Notes: generated by a model not told the origin, from the sequence alone. 30,649 nucleotides of DNA from Geosiphon pyriformis (GCA_016748015.1 JAAOMT010000570.1:834269-864917), one strand, 5' to 3'; positions 1 through 9,253 are shown, numbered from the stretch's first letter. Translations and numbers: made by a program.

Positions 1-130
1 TGGGTTTGTTCTGGTTTTGTTATATTTTTATGTTGAAATGTTTTTTGATTTGTCTTATTTGCAACAAACTGTTGTTACCTGAGTAGAAAAACTGATCCAA
101 GGTTATGAAGAAACGTGACCAAAACGTGAC

Positions 131-220
131 ATAACACAGAATAATGCACAATAATGTTGGATAATGCGTTATAACGTAGGATAACATGTTATAATACAGA
201 ATAACACAAAATAGCATGCT
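131..220. repeat. Degenerate 10-bp tandem repeat (9 units)
   Basis: Nine consecutive decamers each begin with ATAA or ATAG: ataacacaga, ataatgcaca, ataatgttgg, ataatgcgtt, ataacgtagg, ataacatgtt, ataatacaga, ataacacaaa, atagcatgct. They are preceded by two related decamers, aaacgtgacc and aaaacgtgac, from 111. The period is exactly ten bases, close to one helical turn. No function can be assigned. Confidence 0.75.
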
Positions 221-321
221 GTTACAGTTTAAGAATTTAGAAAAAAGAATCATAAAAATAATACAAACTATTCAATCATAATATAGCACAGTAATAATCT
301 TAGAAAGGTAATGATTAACAT

Positions 322-413
322 AGTAGCAAACACCATCTCGCGATAGTGGCAAGCACCAGTTCACAATAGCAGCCAACACCAACTGGTGATAGCAGCAAGC
401 ACCAGGTTGAAAT
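322..413. repeat. 23-bp tandem repeat, 4 copies
   Basis: Four contiguous 23-bp units start at 322, 345, 368 and 391. The shared core is agYRgcaaRcacca, followed by a more variable half ending in -at. The units differ by several substitutions, so the array is old. It lies in the non-coding flank. Confidence 0.8.
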
Positions 414-804
414 ATCAAAAAGAAAGTATTTTCTCGTAGAACTATAAACATGTATATATACAGTAGTTTTAATATTGGGAAAGAATCAATCAAGTAATAA
501 AAATCATAACTTATCAAGCAATAGATCCAATTTTATCCAACAAACTCTACTTTAAATCATACTTTCAAATTAAATATCCCAAGAAACCTTTAAAATCAAA
601 AAGAAATAAAAAAGAATATTTAAAACTGAACTATCACAACCCAAAGTATTAAGAAACTTACTTGTATTATTTATTGAATGAAACTATCATTCATCAACTG
701 AATCCCTTGGAAGAATAATCCTTGATCAAGATTATTCACGTTGTTACTAATTGATAAAAGCTTTATTGTGAGAATTAGAAAAGCGCTAAAGACCATTAAC
801 ATTC

Positions 805-829
805 TGTGTTTCTAGATTAGAGAAACACA
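805..829. other. Short perfect hairpin
   Basis: The 9-bp arm tgtgtttct (805-813) and its exact reverse complement agaaacaca (821-829) flank a 7-base loop. Its role is unknown and chance is possible in a sequence this long. Confidence 0.4.
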
Positions 830-1086
830 TCAGGCAATTGCAAGGATAGCCTCAGAGAAGACCCCAGACAGTGGGTAGATTTCAGTTCAGCCTCTGAGAA
901 GGAGTACATAAACACACACAACAATCAAGAATTAAAGAATAACTTACATCGCAACAGTAAAAAGAAAGCCTTCAGTGTAACAGTGACATTATCACACAAA
1001 TAGAATTGAGGAACTCATGAAAGACTGATTGCAATTAAAGCGGGATATCAGCAATTAAATATAACAAGAAAACCATCCCATAACAG

Positions 1087-1221
1087 CGTGCTGATGTGCT
1101 TGCTAAAGATGCTACTCTTTCTGCTTGGTACCTGCCCTATTTAGTCAGTGAAAGGTTTCTGAAGGCTGGTGGTGCTGCAGTTTCTGGTAATTTTAGGCAT
1201 TTTGTTCGCGATGTTTTCCGG
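1087..1221 (+). pseudogene. LINE ORF2 fragment, RNase H C-terminal end (left half)
   Basis: This open frame matches the end of the RNase H domain of the minus-strand LINE in the same window: RADVLAKDA against NEHANALAKE, then FLKA, AVSGN and FRHFVRDVF. The final catalytic Asp of RNase H (RAD) is retained here. Everything upstream is missing, which is the usual 5' truncation of a LINE copy. The frame is cut at 1221 by an LTR element. It resumes in frame at 4692, so 1087-1221 and 4692-5590 are one LINE insertion. Confidence 0.85.
1218..1221. repeat. Target-site duplication, left copy (CCGG)
   Basis: CCGG directly precedes the LTR end TGTTATAGG. The partner on the far side of the element is CTGG at 4688-4691, differing by one CpG-to-TpG transition. 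Joining cgg (1219-1221) to tca (4692) restores the LINE reading frame. Confidence 0.8.
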
Positions 1222-2093
1222 TGTTATAGGTGATTATTTGGGGTCTCAAATCAAATAACAAACCCGTAACTTGGTGCTCAATTGATATAATATTGTTAGT
1301 AATATTTGAAGGTATTGTTATCTGAAGATTTTGGTTGAGTTCTTTGTATAATGAACAGAGATTCAATAAGGTTGATAGTAGTTGTATTCTCAAGTTGTTT
1401 TCCCAATTTTTTTCTCAGCTTGGTGGCCAGATTTATTCTGGCAGTTGTGCCCTTCTGGTAAGCTATCTAATAATATATAATTCTACCCTTATTTCTGGGT
1501 CTTTTATTAGGCTATCTGTGACGTTAATAACTCAGTGCTTAATTCTTTTAATCAATTTAGTGAACAACAAAAGAAAATAAAATAAAATAAAAAAAATAAA
1601 AGAAAATAAAAAAATAAAAAAATAAAAAAATAAAAAAATAAATAAGTGTCCTGTCAATAGCCGTGATCAAGAGCTATTGTGCCAGCAGGTTAAGTAGTGG
1701 ATAATAACATGAATTTGAAGATAATAGATAATTTCATTAATATGAGAGCAATTTCACTTCAAGTTATAGTATTTTATCTTTGAAGAAAAGATATTTAATA
1801 ATTATGACCTGTGAGTCTAATTGACTCTGAGAGTCCTATTGACTCTCAATCTTCTTAACTTTGAGCCTAATTGACTTTGGAAGTCTATTTGACTAATTTT
1901 CTAGCTTCTGATACTACTGCTATATATACATAATTGAGATTCCTCAATTCCTCAATTCTTTACACCAGGAATCCTGGAATTCCTGGAATTCTGCAATTCC
2001 TCTGAGAGAAATTCTGGAATTCCACATTTACTATGTCTCCTTCTGATTGGCTAATTTATATGTTAATATATTTCTTATATTCTATGAGTAACA
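1222..2093 (-). repeat. LTR, 3' LTR of the family 1 element (872 bp)
   Basis: It aligns along its whole length with the LTR at 3783-4687. Termini on the plus strand are TGTTATAGG and GAGTAACA. Differences from the partner are mostly G/A and C/T transitions plus one duplicated GAATTC-rich block of about 33-45 bp present only in the other copy. It contains A-rich sequence at 1570-1640, ATTGACT motifs at about 1820-1895, the TATA-like tatatataca at 1921, and GGAATTCC-type repeats at about 1965-2025. Confidence 0.88.
1921..1930 (-). promoter_or_regulatory. TATA-like box of the family 1 LTR (3' LTR copy)
   Basis: The element-sense strand reads TGTATATATAG about 165 bases into the LTR. The same position holds a TATATA run in all four family 1 LTRs, including the two heavily decayed ones (about 16485-16500 and 20535-20550). 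It is the best candidate for the Pol II promoter core. The start of transcription is not determined. Confidence 0.45.
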
Positions 2094-2111
2094 TTATTTT
2101 CTTCTTTAATA
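2094..2111 (-). other. Polypurine tract of the family 1 element
   Basis: The element-sense strand reads aaagaagaaaataa immediately before the LTR start TGTTACTC. The decayed relative has aaaaaaaaaataa at the same place before its 3' LTR (20335-20347), both preceded by a shared caatatt or taatatt. This is the expected primer site for plus-strand DNA synthesis. Confidence 0.65.
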
Positions 2112-2225
2112 TTGAGCTCCTGCGAAATTTTCTAAATTTCTTTTTTGTATCAATGTTGTTGCTATAATTTCTATTGTTTATTTTTTTTTTTTAAATCTAA
2201 TTTTATACATGACTGGGGTTTTTAA

Positions 2226-2670
2226 CTATAGTGGTCTGTCCAGAATATCAATTTCAAATCTTGCATCTGTATTATGTGCATGTTCAGACATAATGTCCTC
2301 ATTATTATTACTGAATTGAGTTAATTTCTGCTCTATTATAAGATTTAGAAGCATAATATATTGTTTGGTGTTTGAAGTGGAGTTTGAATTGTTGTTGGCG
2401 GAGTTTAAATTGTCATTTGTCATTTAGTGGAATTTGAATCATTGTTGTCATCAGTGGAGTTTGAATCATTGTTGTTATCAGCAGAGTTTGAATCATTGCT
2501 ATTATTAGTGGAGTTTGAATTATTGCTGTTATCAGTGGAGTTTGAATTGTTGCTGTTATCAGTAGAGTTTGAATTAGAATTAAGTTCCAATTCTGATTCC
2601 CATTTGTTCTTGCTGATTGGCTCTTCTTCGAATATATGACACATGGGAGTGAATTGTGATTACATCCCAA
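2226..2670 (-). pseudogene. Remnant of Cys-rich/dUTPase linker of a Ty3 polyprotein
   Basis: Two minus-strand reading-frame pieces, in different frames, match the segment just upstream of dUTPase in the decayed element at 14802-15400. Shared features are an acidic EEEPIS motif (EKKPIS in the relative), a low-complexity Asn/Ser/Asp tract, KQYIMLLN (KQYIVLPN), a run of Asn followed by IMSE, then NTDARF, which is the start of dUTPase motif 1. After that the sequence jumps to the element's 3' UTR, so the deletion breakpoint lies near 2226-2245. The Asn/Ser tract is encoded by a 27-bp repeat. No working protein is expected. Confidence 0.72.
2424..2585. repeat. 27-bp coding minisatellite, 6 copies
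   Basis: Units start at 2424, 2451, 2478, 2505, 2532 and 2559. The plus-strand unit resembles tcagtggagtttgaatcatt followed by gttgtta. On the minus strand each 27-bp unit encodes nine residues rich in Asn, Ser, Asp and Thr. The length is a multiple of three, so copy number can change without shifting the frame. Confidence 0.85.
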
Positions 2671-2749
2671 TATTCTGATTCAGAACCATCAGATGAGTTT
2701 TGCTGATTTATTGGTACTGTGGAAATTAGGTTTTATTGAGCTATTGGAG

Positions 2750-3660
2750 GTAAGTTTCTTTGTATGATAGTGGGGTTTGGAATTTATCGGACTTCGAATG
2801 TTTGGGTTTTTAGATAATTCCTGGAGTTTGAATTGCTAAAGGTTTAATGAATTTTATCAATGGTAAGTTTCTTTGTATGATAGCGGAGTTGGAATTATTG
2901 GGTTTCGAATGTTTGGGTTTTTGAATAATCAGGGCTTAAATAATTGGAGTTTTAATGAGTTTTAATGAGTTTATCAAAAGTAAGTTTCGAATGTTTGGGG
3001 TTTTAATGATCATGTCTTGAATAATCGGAGTTTTAATTTAATGAGTTTTTAACGAATTTATCAACGGTAATTTTTAAATGTTTGGGGTTTTAATGATTAG
3101 GTCTTGAATAATTGGAGTTTTAATTTAACAAGTTTTTAACTAATTTATCAACAGTAATTTTCGAATGTTCGAAGTTTTAATGATCAGGTTTTGAATAATT
3201 GGAGTTTTAATTTAACAAGTTTTTAACAAATTTATCAATGGTAATTTTCAAATGTTCAGGGTTTTAATGATTGGGTCTTGAATAATTAGAGTTTTAATTT
3301 AACAAGTTTTTAACGAATTTATCAAAGGTAATTTTCAAATGTTTGGGGTTTTAATGATCGAGTCTTGAATAATCGGAGTTTTAATTTAACAAGTTTTTAA
3401 CGAATTTATCAAAGGTAATTTTCAAATGTTTGGGGTTTTAATGATCGAGTCTTGAATAATCGGAGTTTGAATTTAATGATTTTTTTTTATCAAAGGTGAG
3501 TTTCGAATGTTTGGGGTTTTAATGATTGGGTTTTGAATAATCAGAGTTTTAACAAGTTTTAACAAGTTTATTAATGATAATTTTCAAATGTTCGGGGTTT
3601 TAACAATCGGGTCTTGAATAATCGGAGTTTTAATTTAATGAGGTTTTCAAAGGTAATGGT
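2750..3660. repeat. 87-bp tandem repeat array (about 10 copies)
   Basis: The landmark aacaag recurs at 3127, 3214, 3301 and 3388, giving a period of 87 bp. Each unit carries tttggggttttaatgat, cttgaataat, ggagttttaattta and ttatcaa(a/c/t)gg in order. Units at the low-coordinate end are diverged, with different spacing and a gtttctttgtatgatag insert. The array occupies what should be the 5' untranslated and gag region of the family 1 element and has no long open frame. Confidence 0.85.
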
Positions 3661-3765
3661 AAAATAAAGATTTTGCAAATCCTAAGTGATTTTCCCTTGT
3701 TTTCTCTTGGTCTGTCACTTTCTTGTATGGTTGTTGTTGGTACTGGTTCTCTGTTAGATTATACC

Positions 3766-3780
3766 TCACAGGGAGCACCA
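3766..3780 (-). other. Primer-binding site of the family 1 element
   Basis: Two bases (TT) after the 5' LTR end, the element-sense strand reads TGGTGCTCCCTGTGA. It starts with TGG, as expected for pairing with the CCA end of a tRNA primer. The first eight bases, and the TT spacer, are identical in both family 2 elements. The tRNA species is not identified. Confidence 0.6.
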
Positions 3781-3782
3781 AA

Positions 3783-4687
3783 TGTTACAGGTGATTATTT
3801 GGAGTCTCAAATCAAATAACAAATTCGTAACTTGGTGCTCAATTGATATAATATTGTTGGTAATATCTGAAGGTATTGTTATCTGAAGGTTTTGGTTGAG
3901 TCTTTTGTATAATGGACAGAAATTCAATAAGGTTGATAGTGGTTGTATTCTCAAGTTGTTTTCCCAATTTCTTTCTCAGCTTGGTGGCCAGATTTATTCT
4001 GGCAGTTGTGTCCTTCTGGTAAGCTATCCGATAATATATAATTCTACCTTTGTTTCTAGGTCTTTTACTAGACTATCTGTGATGTCAATAACTTAGTGCT
4101 TAATCTTTTTAATCAATTTAGTGAACAACAAAAGAAAATAAAATAAAATAAAGAAAATAAAAGAAAATAAAGAAATAAGAAAATAAAATAAGAAATAAGT
4201 GTCCTGTTAATAGTCATGATTAAGAGCTATTGTGTTAGCAGGTTAAGTAGTAGATAATAATATGGATTTGAAGATAATGGATAATTTCATTAATATGGAA
4301 GTGATTTCACTTCAAGTTATAGTATTCTATCTTTTAAAGGAAGGATATTTAATAATTATGACCTGCGAGTTTAATTGACTCTGAGAGTCCTACTGACTCT
4401 CAGTCTTCTTAACTTTAAGCTTAATTGACTTTGGAAGTCTATTTGACTAATTTTCTAGCTTTTGATATTACTGCTATATATACATAATTAAAATTTCTCA
4501 ATTTTTTAATTCTTCACACCAGGAATCCTGAAATTTCTGGAATTCTGCAATTCCTCATATAAGAATTCTGAAATTTCTGGAATTTTGCAATTCCTCTGAG
4601 AGGAATCCTGGAATTCCACATTTACTATGTCTCCTTCTGATTGGTTAATTTATATGTTAATATACTTCCTATATTCTATAAGTAATA
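3783..4687 (-). repeat. LTR, 5' LTR of the family 1 element (905 bp)
   Basis: It is the partner of the LTR at 1222-2093. The plus-strand termini are TGTTACAGG and AAGTAATA; the last bases differ from the partner's GTAACA by one transition. An extra copy of the GAATTC-rich block is present at about 4530-4600. The TATA-like run is at 4475-4484. Confidence 0.88.
4475..4484 (-). promoter_or_regulatory. TATA-like box of the family 1 LTR (5' LTR copy)
   Basis: tatatataca on the plus strand gives TGTATATA in element sense. It is in the same LTR position as the copy at 1921-1930 and would drive the element if active. Confidence 0.45.
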
Positions 4688-4691
4688 CTGG
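4688..4691. repeat. Target-site duplication, right copy (CTGG)
   Basis: This is the partner of CCGG at 1218-1221. The single difference is C to T at the CpG. Confidence 0.75.
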
Positions 4692-5474
4692 TCAGTTTAT
4701 TGTGCATGCTGAGAGATTGGTTCTGGTTCACGGGTTGTTCCGGTCAGTTTGCATGCTGATATTGATTAGTTGTGGTTCTCTTTGATGTGGCATTCGGACT
4801 CTCATTTGGCTTTGAGTTTTACTAGTAGACATACTGCTGGCTTATGGACTTACTTTATGAAGGCTCTTCATCATTGGCTCTCTGTTGCTGTGTGGAAGTG
4901 TTTGTATGATAGGTGCTTTGCCAGTGTAATGTGTTTGTTTTGTGGTGACATTGAGGTTTTATACCATATTTTTTCTTGTCCATTTGATGCTGTTGGTCAT
5001 GCTCAGTTGTTTGTTGCTCATGTGTTGGCTTGGGAGGCTCATTTTGGTTTGGTCCGGTCTTCTTCATGTGTCTCCCAGTTGCTGTTTACTTGCATTGCAG
5101 ATGCTGCAGTCAGTACAGCTCTGTGTAAGCACTTTGTTTTCAGTGATTGGTATCAAGAGTCATTGTCAGTTTTTAAGGATTCTATGATTGCGGCTTCAAA
5201 TATTGTATATTTTGTACATGGATTTTGTGTGTTTTTCCGGAATGATATTTGGCTGGTCTACGCTAAACACTAGGCTTTCATGGAGAAAAATGGGCTGATT
5301 CCATGTGATGGTTCTATTCCTGTTCCAGTCTCTGGTTTTTTTATGGTGTTCTCTTCTAATGTGGTTAGATTGTTGGGTATTGCTGATGCTGTTGGTATTG
5401 GTTTTGGGTTTTGCAAACCTTGTTTGTTTTTTTCAGATATTTGTGATGCAGTCTCCATTCATATAGGTGCTTAG
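4692..5474 (+). pseudogene. LINE ORF2 C-terminal fragment (right half)
   Basis: The LINE frame interrupted at 1221 continues here. It matches the C-terminal region of the minus-strand LINE: WHSDSHLA, TYFMKALHHWL, KRLYDR/KCLYDR, then CLFCGDIE..YHIFSC, a zinc-binding C-X2-C-X7-H-X3-C motif typical of LINE C-termini. It continues through FVHGFC, DIWLV and FMEKNGLI to a stop at 5472-5474. Internal stops occur upstream of 4770 (HADID*LW) and at 5271-5273 (AKH*AFMEKN). No complete protein is possible. Confidence 0.85.
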
Positions 5475-5600
5475 TGTTGTTCTGATTGGCCTGAGTGGCT
5501 GGTTACATGTGGAAAATGCATGATTCACTCCTAGTTTAGATTATTTGATTGATGTATAGTACTAGGTTGTGTTTGGACTTTACTTATTAAACGTAATAAA
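5475..5600 (+). other. LINE 3' UTR and A-rich tail
   Basis: The 3' UTR is closely similar to that of the minus-strand LINE: tggctggttacatgt, ctcctagtttagat, gatgtatagtactaggt and gtttggacttta are shared or nearly so. It ends in acgtaataaaaaaaaaatta, the A-rich tail expected of target-primed integration. Confidence 0.75.
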
Positions 5601-5609
5601 AAAAAAATT

Positions 5610-5744
5610 AAAATATTTGAATAAATTTTTATAATTTGGTGTTTTTATATAATTAAAATATTTGGATAAATTTTTATAATATGGTGTTTTTATATAATTA
5701 AAATATTTGAATAAATTTTTATAATTTAGTGTTTTTATATTTAA
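5610..5744. repeat. 45-bp AT-rich tandem repeat, 3 copies
   Basis: Units start at 5610, 5655 and 5700 and carry aaaatattt(g)gataaattt and tggtgtttttatataatt. They lie between the facing 3' ends of two LINE copies. Nothing coding is visible from 5600 to 5870. Confidence 0.85.
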
Positions 5745-5869
5745 AAATTTTATTATTTAAGTTTTTATGTAAAAATTAATTTTAATAATTATATGTTTAA
5801 TTTATTTTACTTTTTTTAACAGATTTTTTTTGGTATTTAATTTTTATTTTATTTTATTTAACAAGTGAA

Positions 5870-5973
5870 GTCCAAACATGACCTAGTGCCATACATCATA
5901 CAAATGATCTAAACTAGGAGCAAATCATGTGCTTTCTACATGTGACCAGCCACTTGGGCCAGTCAGAACTACA
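5870..5973 (-). other. LINE 3' UTR and A-rich tail (minus copy)
   Basis: It is similar to the plus-strand LINE UTR at 5475-5590 (ctcctagtttagat, atgatgtatgg, cactaggt, gtttggactt). On the minus strand it ends in acttgttaaataaaataaaa. It faces the other LINE's tail across about 270 bp of AT-rich DNA. Confidence 0.7.
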
Positions 5974-6738
5974 CTATACACCTATACGCACAGAAACCAA
6001 ATTCCCAATACCTGAAAAGAACAGACAAAACTTATGAAACCTGAAACCAACTCCAAAAGCCTCAGCCACACCTAGCAATTTAACTACACCAGCCGAAAAA
6101 CCCATAAACAAACCAGAAACTGAAGTAGGGACGGAGCCATTATGCGAAACCAAACCATGCTTTTTCATAAATGCCCAGTGTCTGGTGTGGACCAATCAAA
6201 TATTATCCCAAAATGCAAGACAGAACCCATGTACAAAATTCACAATTTTACTAGCCCCAACCTTAGAATCCCTAAAAACCAAAACAGACTCATAATATCA
6301 ATTGTTGAAAACAAAGCCCTTATACAGAGCAGCACCAATCCCAACTTCGGAAGCACAGGTAGCCAACAGCTGTAAGACACACAAAAAAGACTGAAACAGA
6401 CCAGAAAGAGTCTCCCAAGCCAAAACATGAACGTCCAACAATCAGGCACGACCAGTGGCATCATGAAAACAAGAAAAAACATGATTTGAGATTTCAATAT
6501 CACCACAATACAAACACACCACACTGGAGTACCTTCTATCATACAAACGCTTATGCACAGCAACTGGGAGCCAACAATGAAGAGCTTTCATAAAGTAAGT
6601 CTAAAAGCCAGCTGTACACACACTAGTGGAACCAGCAGCCAAGTGAGAATTGGAGTGCCACACCAGAGACGACAAGAACCAATTAATATCAGCACGCAAA
6701 CCATCTGCCACAATCCAAAATCCAGACCCAACCTCTCA

Positions 6739-7416
6739 GCGAGCATAATGAACCAAACAGAAAACATCATGAACAAAGCGTCTAGAATTACCAGAAACTG
6801 CAGTACTATCTGCCTTCAGAAAATGTTTACTGACCAAATGAGGCAGGCACCAAGTAGAAGAAGTGGTTTCTTTAGCAAGTGCATTAGCATGCTCATTGCC
6901 TGAAATGCCTAAATGACCCCTAACTTTAATCCAATTCACTTCCAAATTTTTGCGATGAATGACGTTAGCAATGTGATGACGCTCAATCCAACAATGGTTC
7001 CTAAAATCCAGATAAACCAACAAAGACTCTGACTTACACACATCTATAGCAGCCTGGCTGTCCAAAAACAAATCAACCGACCAAAAGGAGGGAACACACT
7101 CAAGAGCCAAAGCAATTGCCTGCAATTCTGTCAGAGTAGAAGAAACTAAACCAGACACCCCAACACCCAAATCTGAGTTAATGTCTTCAAAAAAAACAGC
7201 AGCACCTGCTTTCATGTCAACAGTGCTCAGATCACTTAGAGACCCATCTGTATACACAGACAGGTGAGCAGTATCAATGGTCAGCAGAGTGTTGCAAACC
7301 ACACCAAAACCATGAGACAAACGAACATCAGAACCAGCACAATCCTTCACAAAAAAGGGACAAATAGAAGAAGGAACAACACTACCAAAAAATTGAACAG
7401 AGAGATCAAACCACAA
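6739..7416 (-). other. ORF2 RNase H domain with the last catalytic Asp changed to Asn
   Basis: Catalytic residues of RNase H are visible as VYTDGS (Asp57 of this open piece), TLTELQA (Glu97) and LDSQAA (Asp119). The fourth should be Asp in the G-N-E/D-x-x-A-D motif, but the sequence reads GNEHANALAKE with AAT at 6885-6883. The plus-strand fragment at 1087 keeps Asp in the aligned RADVLAKD, so this is a G-to-A change in this copy. The domain ends in FVHDVFCLVHYAR before a TGA at 6736. Confidence 0.85.
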
Positions 7417-7610
7417 AGGAACTGGGCCACAAGGGTCCAGTCTCTTCCAATGCTTGAAGGTTCTCTAACTGAAAACATCTCCATTACAGTCACGAAGCTG
7501 TTCCACAAAAGCAATTCTATAATGCCTGAGTGAAAAAACACACTTGAAAAAATAACGTTTACCGAGAACCAGAGACATAAGAGTACCATCTTGATGGCAA
7601 AAAACACAAA

Positions 7611-9253
7611 TCAGAGAGCCACCCAAAGACAAATCATACCAGAAAAGATACGAACCACACCTGCCAAAAAATTATTCAAAGAACTGATACCAATGTGAGC
7701 CGGAAACAGCAAGAGATGATGAGGATGCCAGTTGAGAGCCTGGAAGTCATGAGACTTATGAGAAAACAAGCAATTCAAGACACCAGTAGAATTCGTAAAA
7801 GCAATGATGGAGACCAATTTACTCTCAGCCTGGATCTGTTCGAAAGTCTTTAAATTGTACAAAGAGAGGTGATGAAGCGCATCACTGGGGAAATCACGTG
7901 GCAACCCAGACTTAGATCTCAAGATCTTGCGTACCAGAGCATCTTATTTATTACAAACACCAACAGAAATGAAACTGAACTGAGTCCTGTAGCTGATGAT
8001 AGGGAAAAGAACTGCAGACACCAAATATGCACACTGTTTGTCCGAAACTGCCTTCTTTAAAACAAGATTCACAAAAAACCGCACATCTGCCTGAGCTTTA
8101 GCTAAGCTAGGCTTCGAAAGACCTTCAGAAAACAAAAAGATACCAAGATAGTGATGAGATTCCCCCTTCTTGGCGATAGAAATGGGTGAGCCACTAATGG
8201 TTAAATGAGGGTCCATCACTTGGCAGTTGATAGGGATGACAACCGTCTTGTCATTATTTACAGAAATGTTATTGAACCTGAAAAATTCACTAGCAACATT
8301 AAAAATGTGTTGAGTAGCAGCCTGGCTGCTACCAACCCAAATAGTATCATCGACAAAAGCACCAGCAGCAAGAAATGAAGTCAGTCCAGCTTGAGGATCT
8401 ACTCAGCAGTTTTGGAAATAAAATGAGAATTTATTTTGTAACCACACACACTCTCCTATCTCTTGACCTCGCACAAAAGTGAATCATAAAAAATATGCCA
8501 GAGAAGGGGCGAGAAAACTTTTCTCTGATACAGCTCATCATGGACACAATACCCATTAGTCAAGCCAAAATCAGTCATCACTCTGTTGATGCAACCATTG
8601 TGAATACTGCCAAAAAATCTAATAAATCTGTCACATATCTTGATCTTGACCAGACTTCTCCTAAGATGTTCCCAACCAACTGAGTTATAAGCTTTGCATA
8701 TGTCTTGTAAAACCAGCCAAAATTCACGGTTCTTTTCCAAGGCATCCTCAACCATAGAACTGATAGCAAAAATGGGAGATTGTGTCGTCGTACCTTTCAA
8801 AACAGAAAAATTGTCTCCATGAAGAATCTCAAAAGTGCTGCAAGCCAATAAAATCCTATCTGAAAGGATCTTGAAAAAAATCTTGTGGGCCGTTTCAATT
8901 AAAGCTATAGAACGGGTGTTCATGAGAACTCCCTCCCATTCATATGGCTTAAGAATTATCGAAACCCAAGCTTTTCTCCATGGCCTAGGAACCAATTCAC
9001 CAACTAAACAGAAATTCAAAAACACTAAAAGCAAATCCAAAACAGATTTGTCACAATGTTTCCACAATTTGTTGGAGATACCAGAAAAACCAGCCACTTT
9101 TCCATCAGAAAGATCTTTGACAACAGTCAACAATTCATCAAAACTAATCGAACACATAACATTAGAGAAAGCACCATCGAACACATAATTCAGAGACTGA
9201 TATTGGTGGGCCCAATCCTCAGAGATGTCAGATACCACCACACGCTTTCTAGT
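7611..9253 (-). other. ORF2 reverse transcriptase domain
   Basis: Recognisable RT blocks in order are DGKVAGFSGISNKLWK (fingers), SIILKPYEWEG and RSIALIETAHKI, NFSVLKGTTTQSPIF, WLVLQDICKAYNSVGWEHL (catalytic block A, Asp in QDICKAY), FSPLLWHIFYDSLL (block B), then FVDD at 8357-8346 (block C, the two catalytic Asp), followed by NNDKTVVIP and HHYLGIFL (blocks D and E). A stop at 8456-8458 and a frameshift near 8400 separate blocks B and C. The thumb region continues to about 7611. Confidence 0.88.

Larger units (their letters stand above)
1..1086. other. Non-coding flank, no gene recognised
   Basis: I find no convincing coding sequence on either strand. The open frames here are short, low in complexity and without recognisable motifs. 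The stretch contains a 10-bp periodic repeat, a 23-bp tandem repeat and a small hairpin, listed separately. The motif agcctc(a/t)gagaag occurs twice near 850 and 890. The segment ends where a 5'-truncated LINE fragment starts at about 1087. It may be old intergenic sequence or an unrecognised repeat. Confidence 0.6.
1222..4687 (-). mobile_element. Non-autonomous Ty3-type LTR retrotransposon (family 1)
   Basis: This is a structurally complete but nearly gene-less LTR element. Reading the minus strand, it has a 5' LTR (4687-3783), a primer-binding site (3780-3766), an array of 87-bp repeats, a remnant of the linker before dUTPase and the first residues of dUTPase (2670-2226), a 3' UTR, a polypurine tract, and a 3' LTR (2093-1222). 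Gag, protease, most of dUTPase, RT, RNase H and integrase are absent. It is flanked by a 4-bp duplication inside a plus-strand LINE. The decayed element at 13200-21159 shares its LTR, polypurine region and dUTPase linker, so it belongs to the autonomous family from which this one derives by internal deletion. Mobilisation would need proteins supplied in trans. Confidence 0.85.

Noticed and set aside
131-413. A CRISPR-like array
   Set aside because: The 10-bp and 23-bp repeats are contiguous, with no unique spacers, and the context is a eukaryotic transposon island.
1193-1580. Short open frames at 1193-1393 (-) and 1335-1580 (+), with near-copies at 3766-3954 and 3896-4096
   Set aside because: Their similarity to each other reflects the LTR repeat itself; they have no coding signature beyond LTR duplication.
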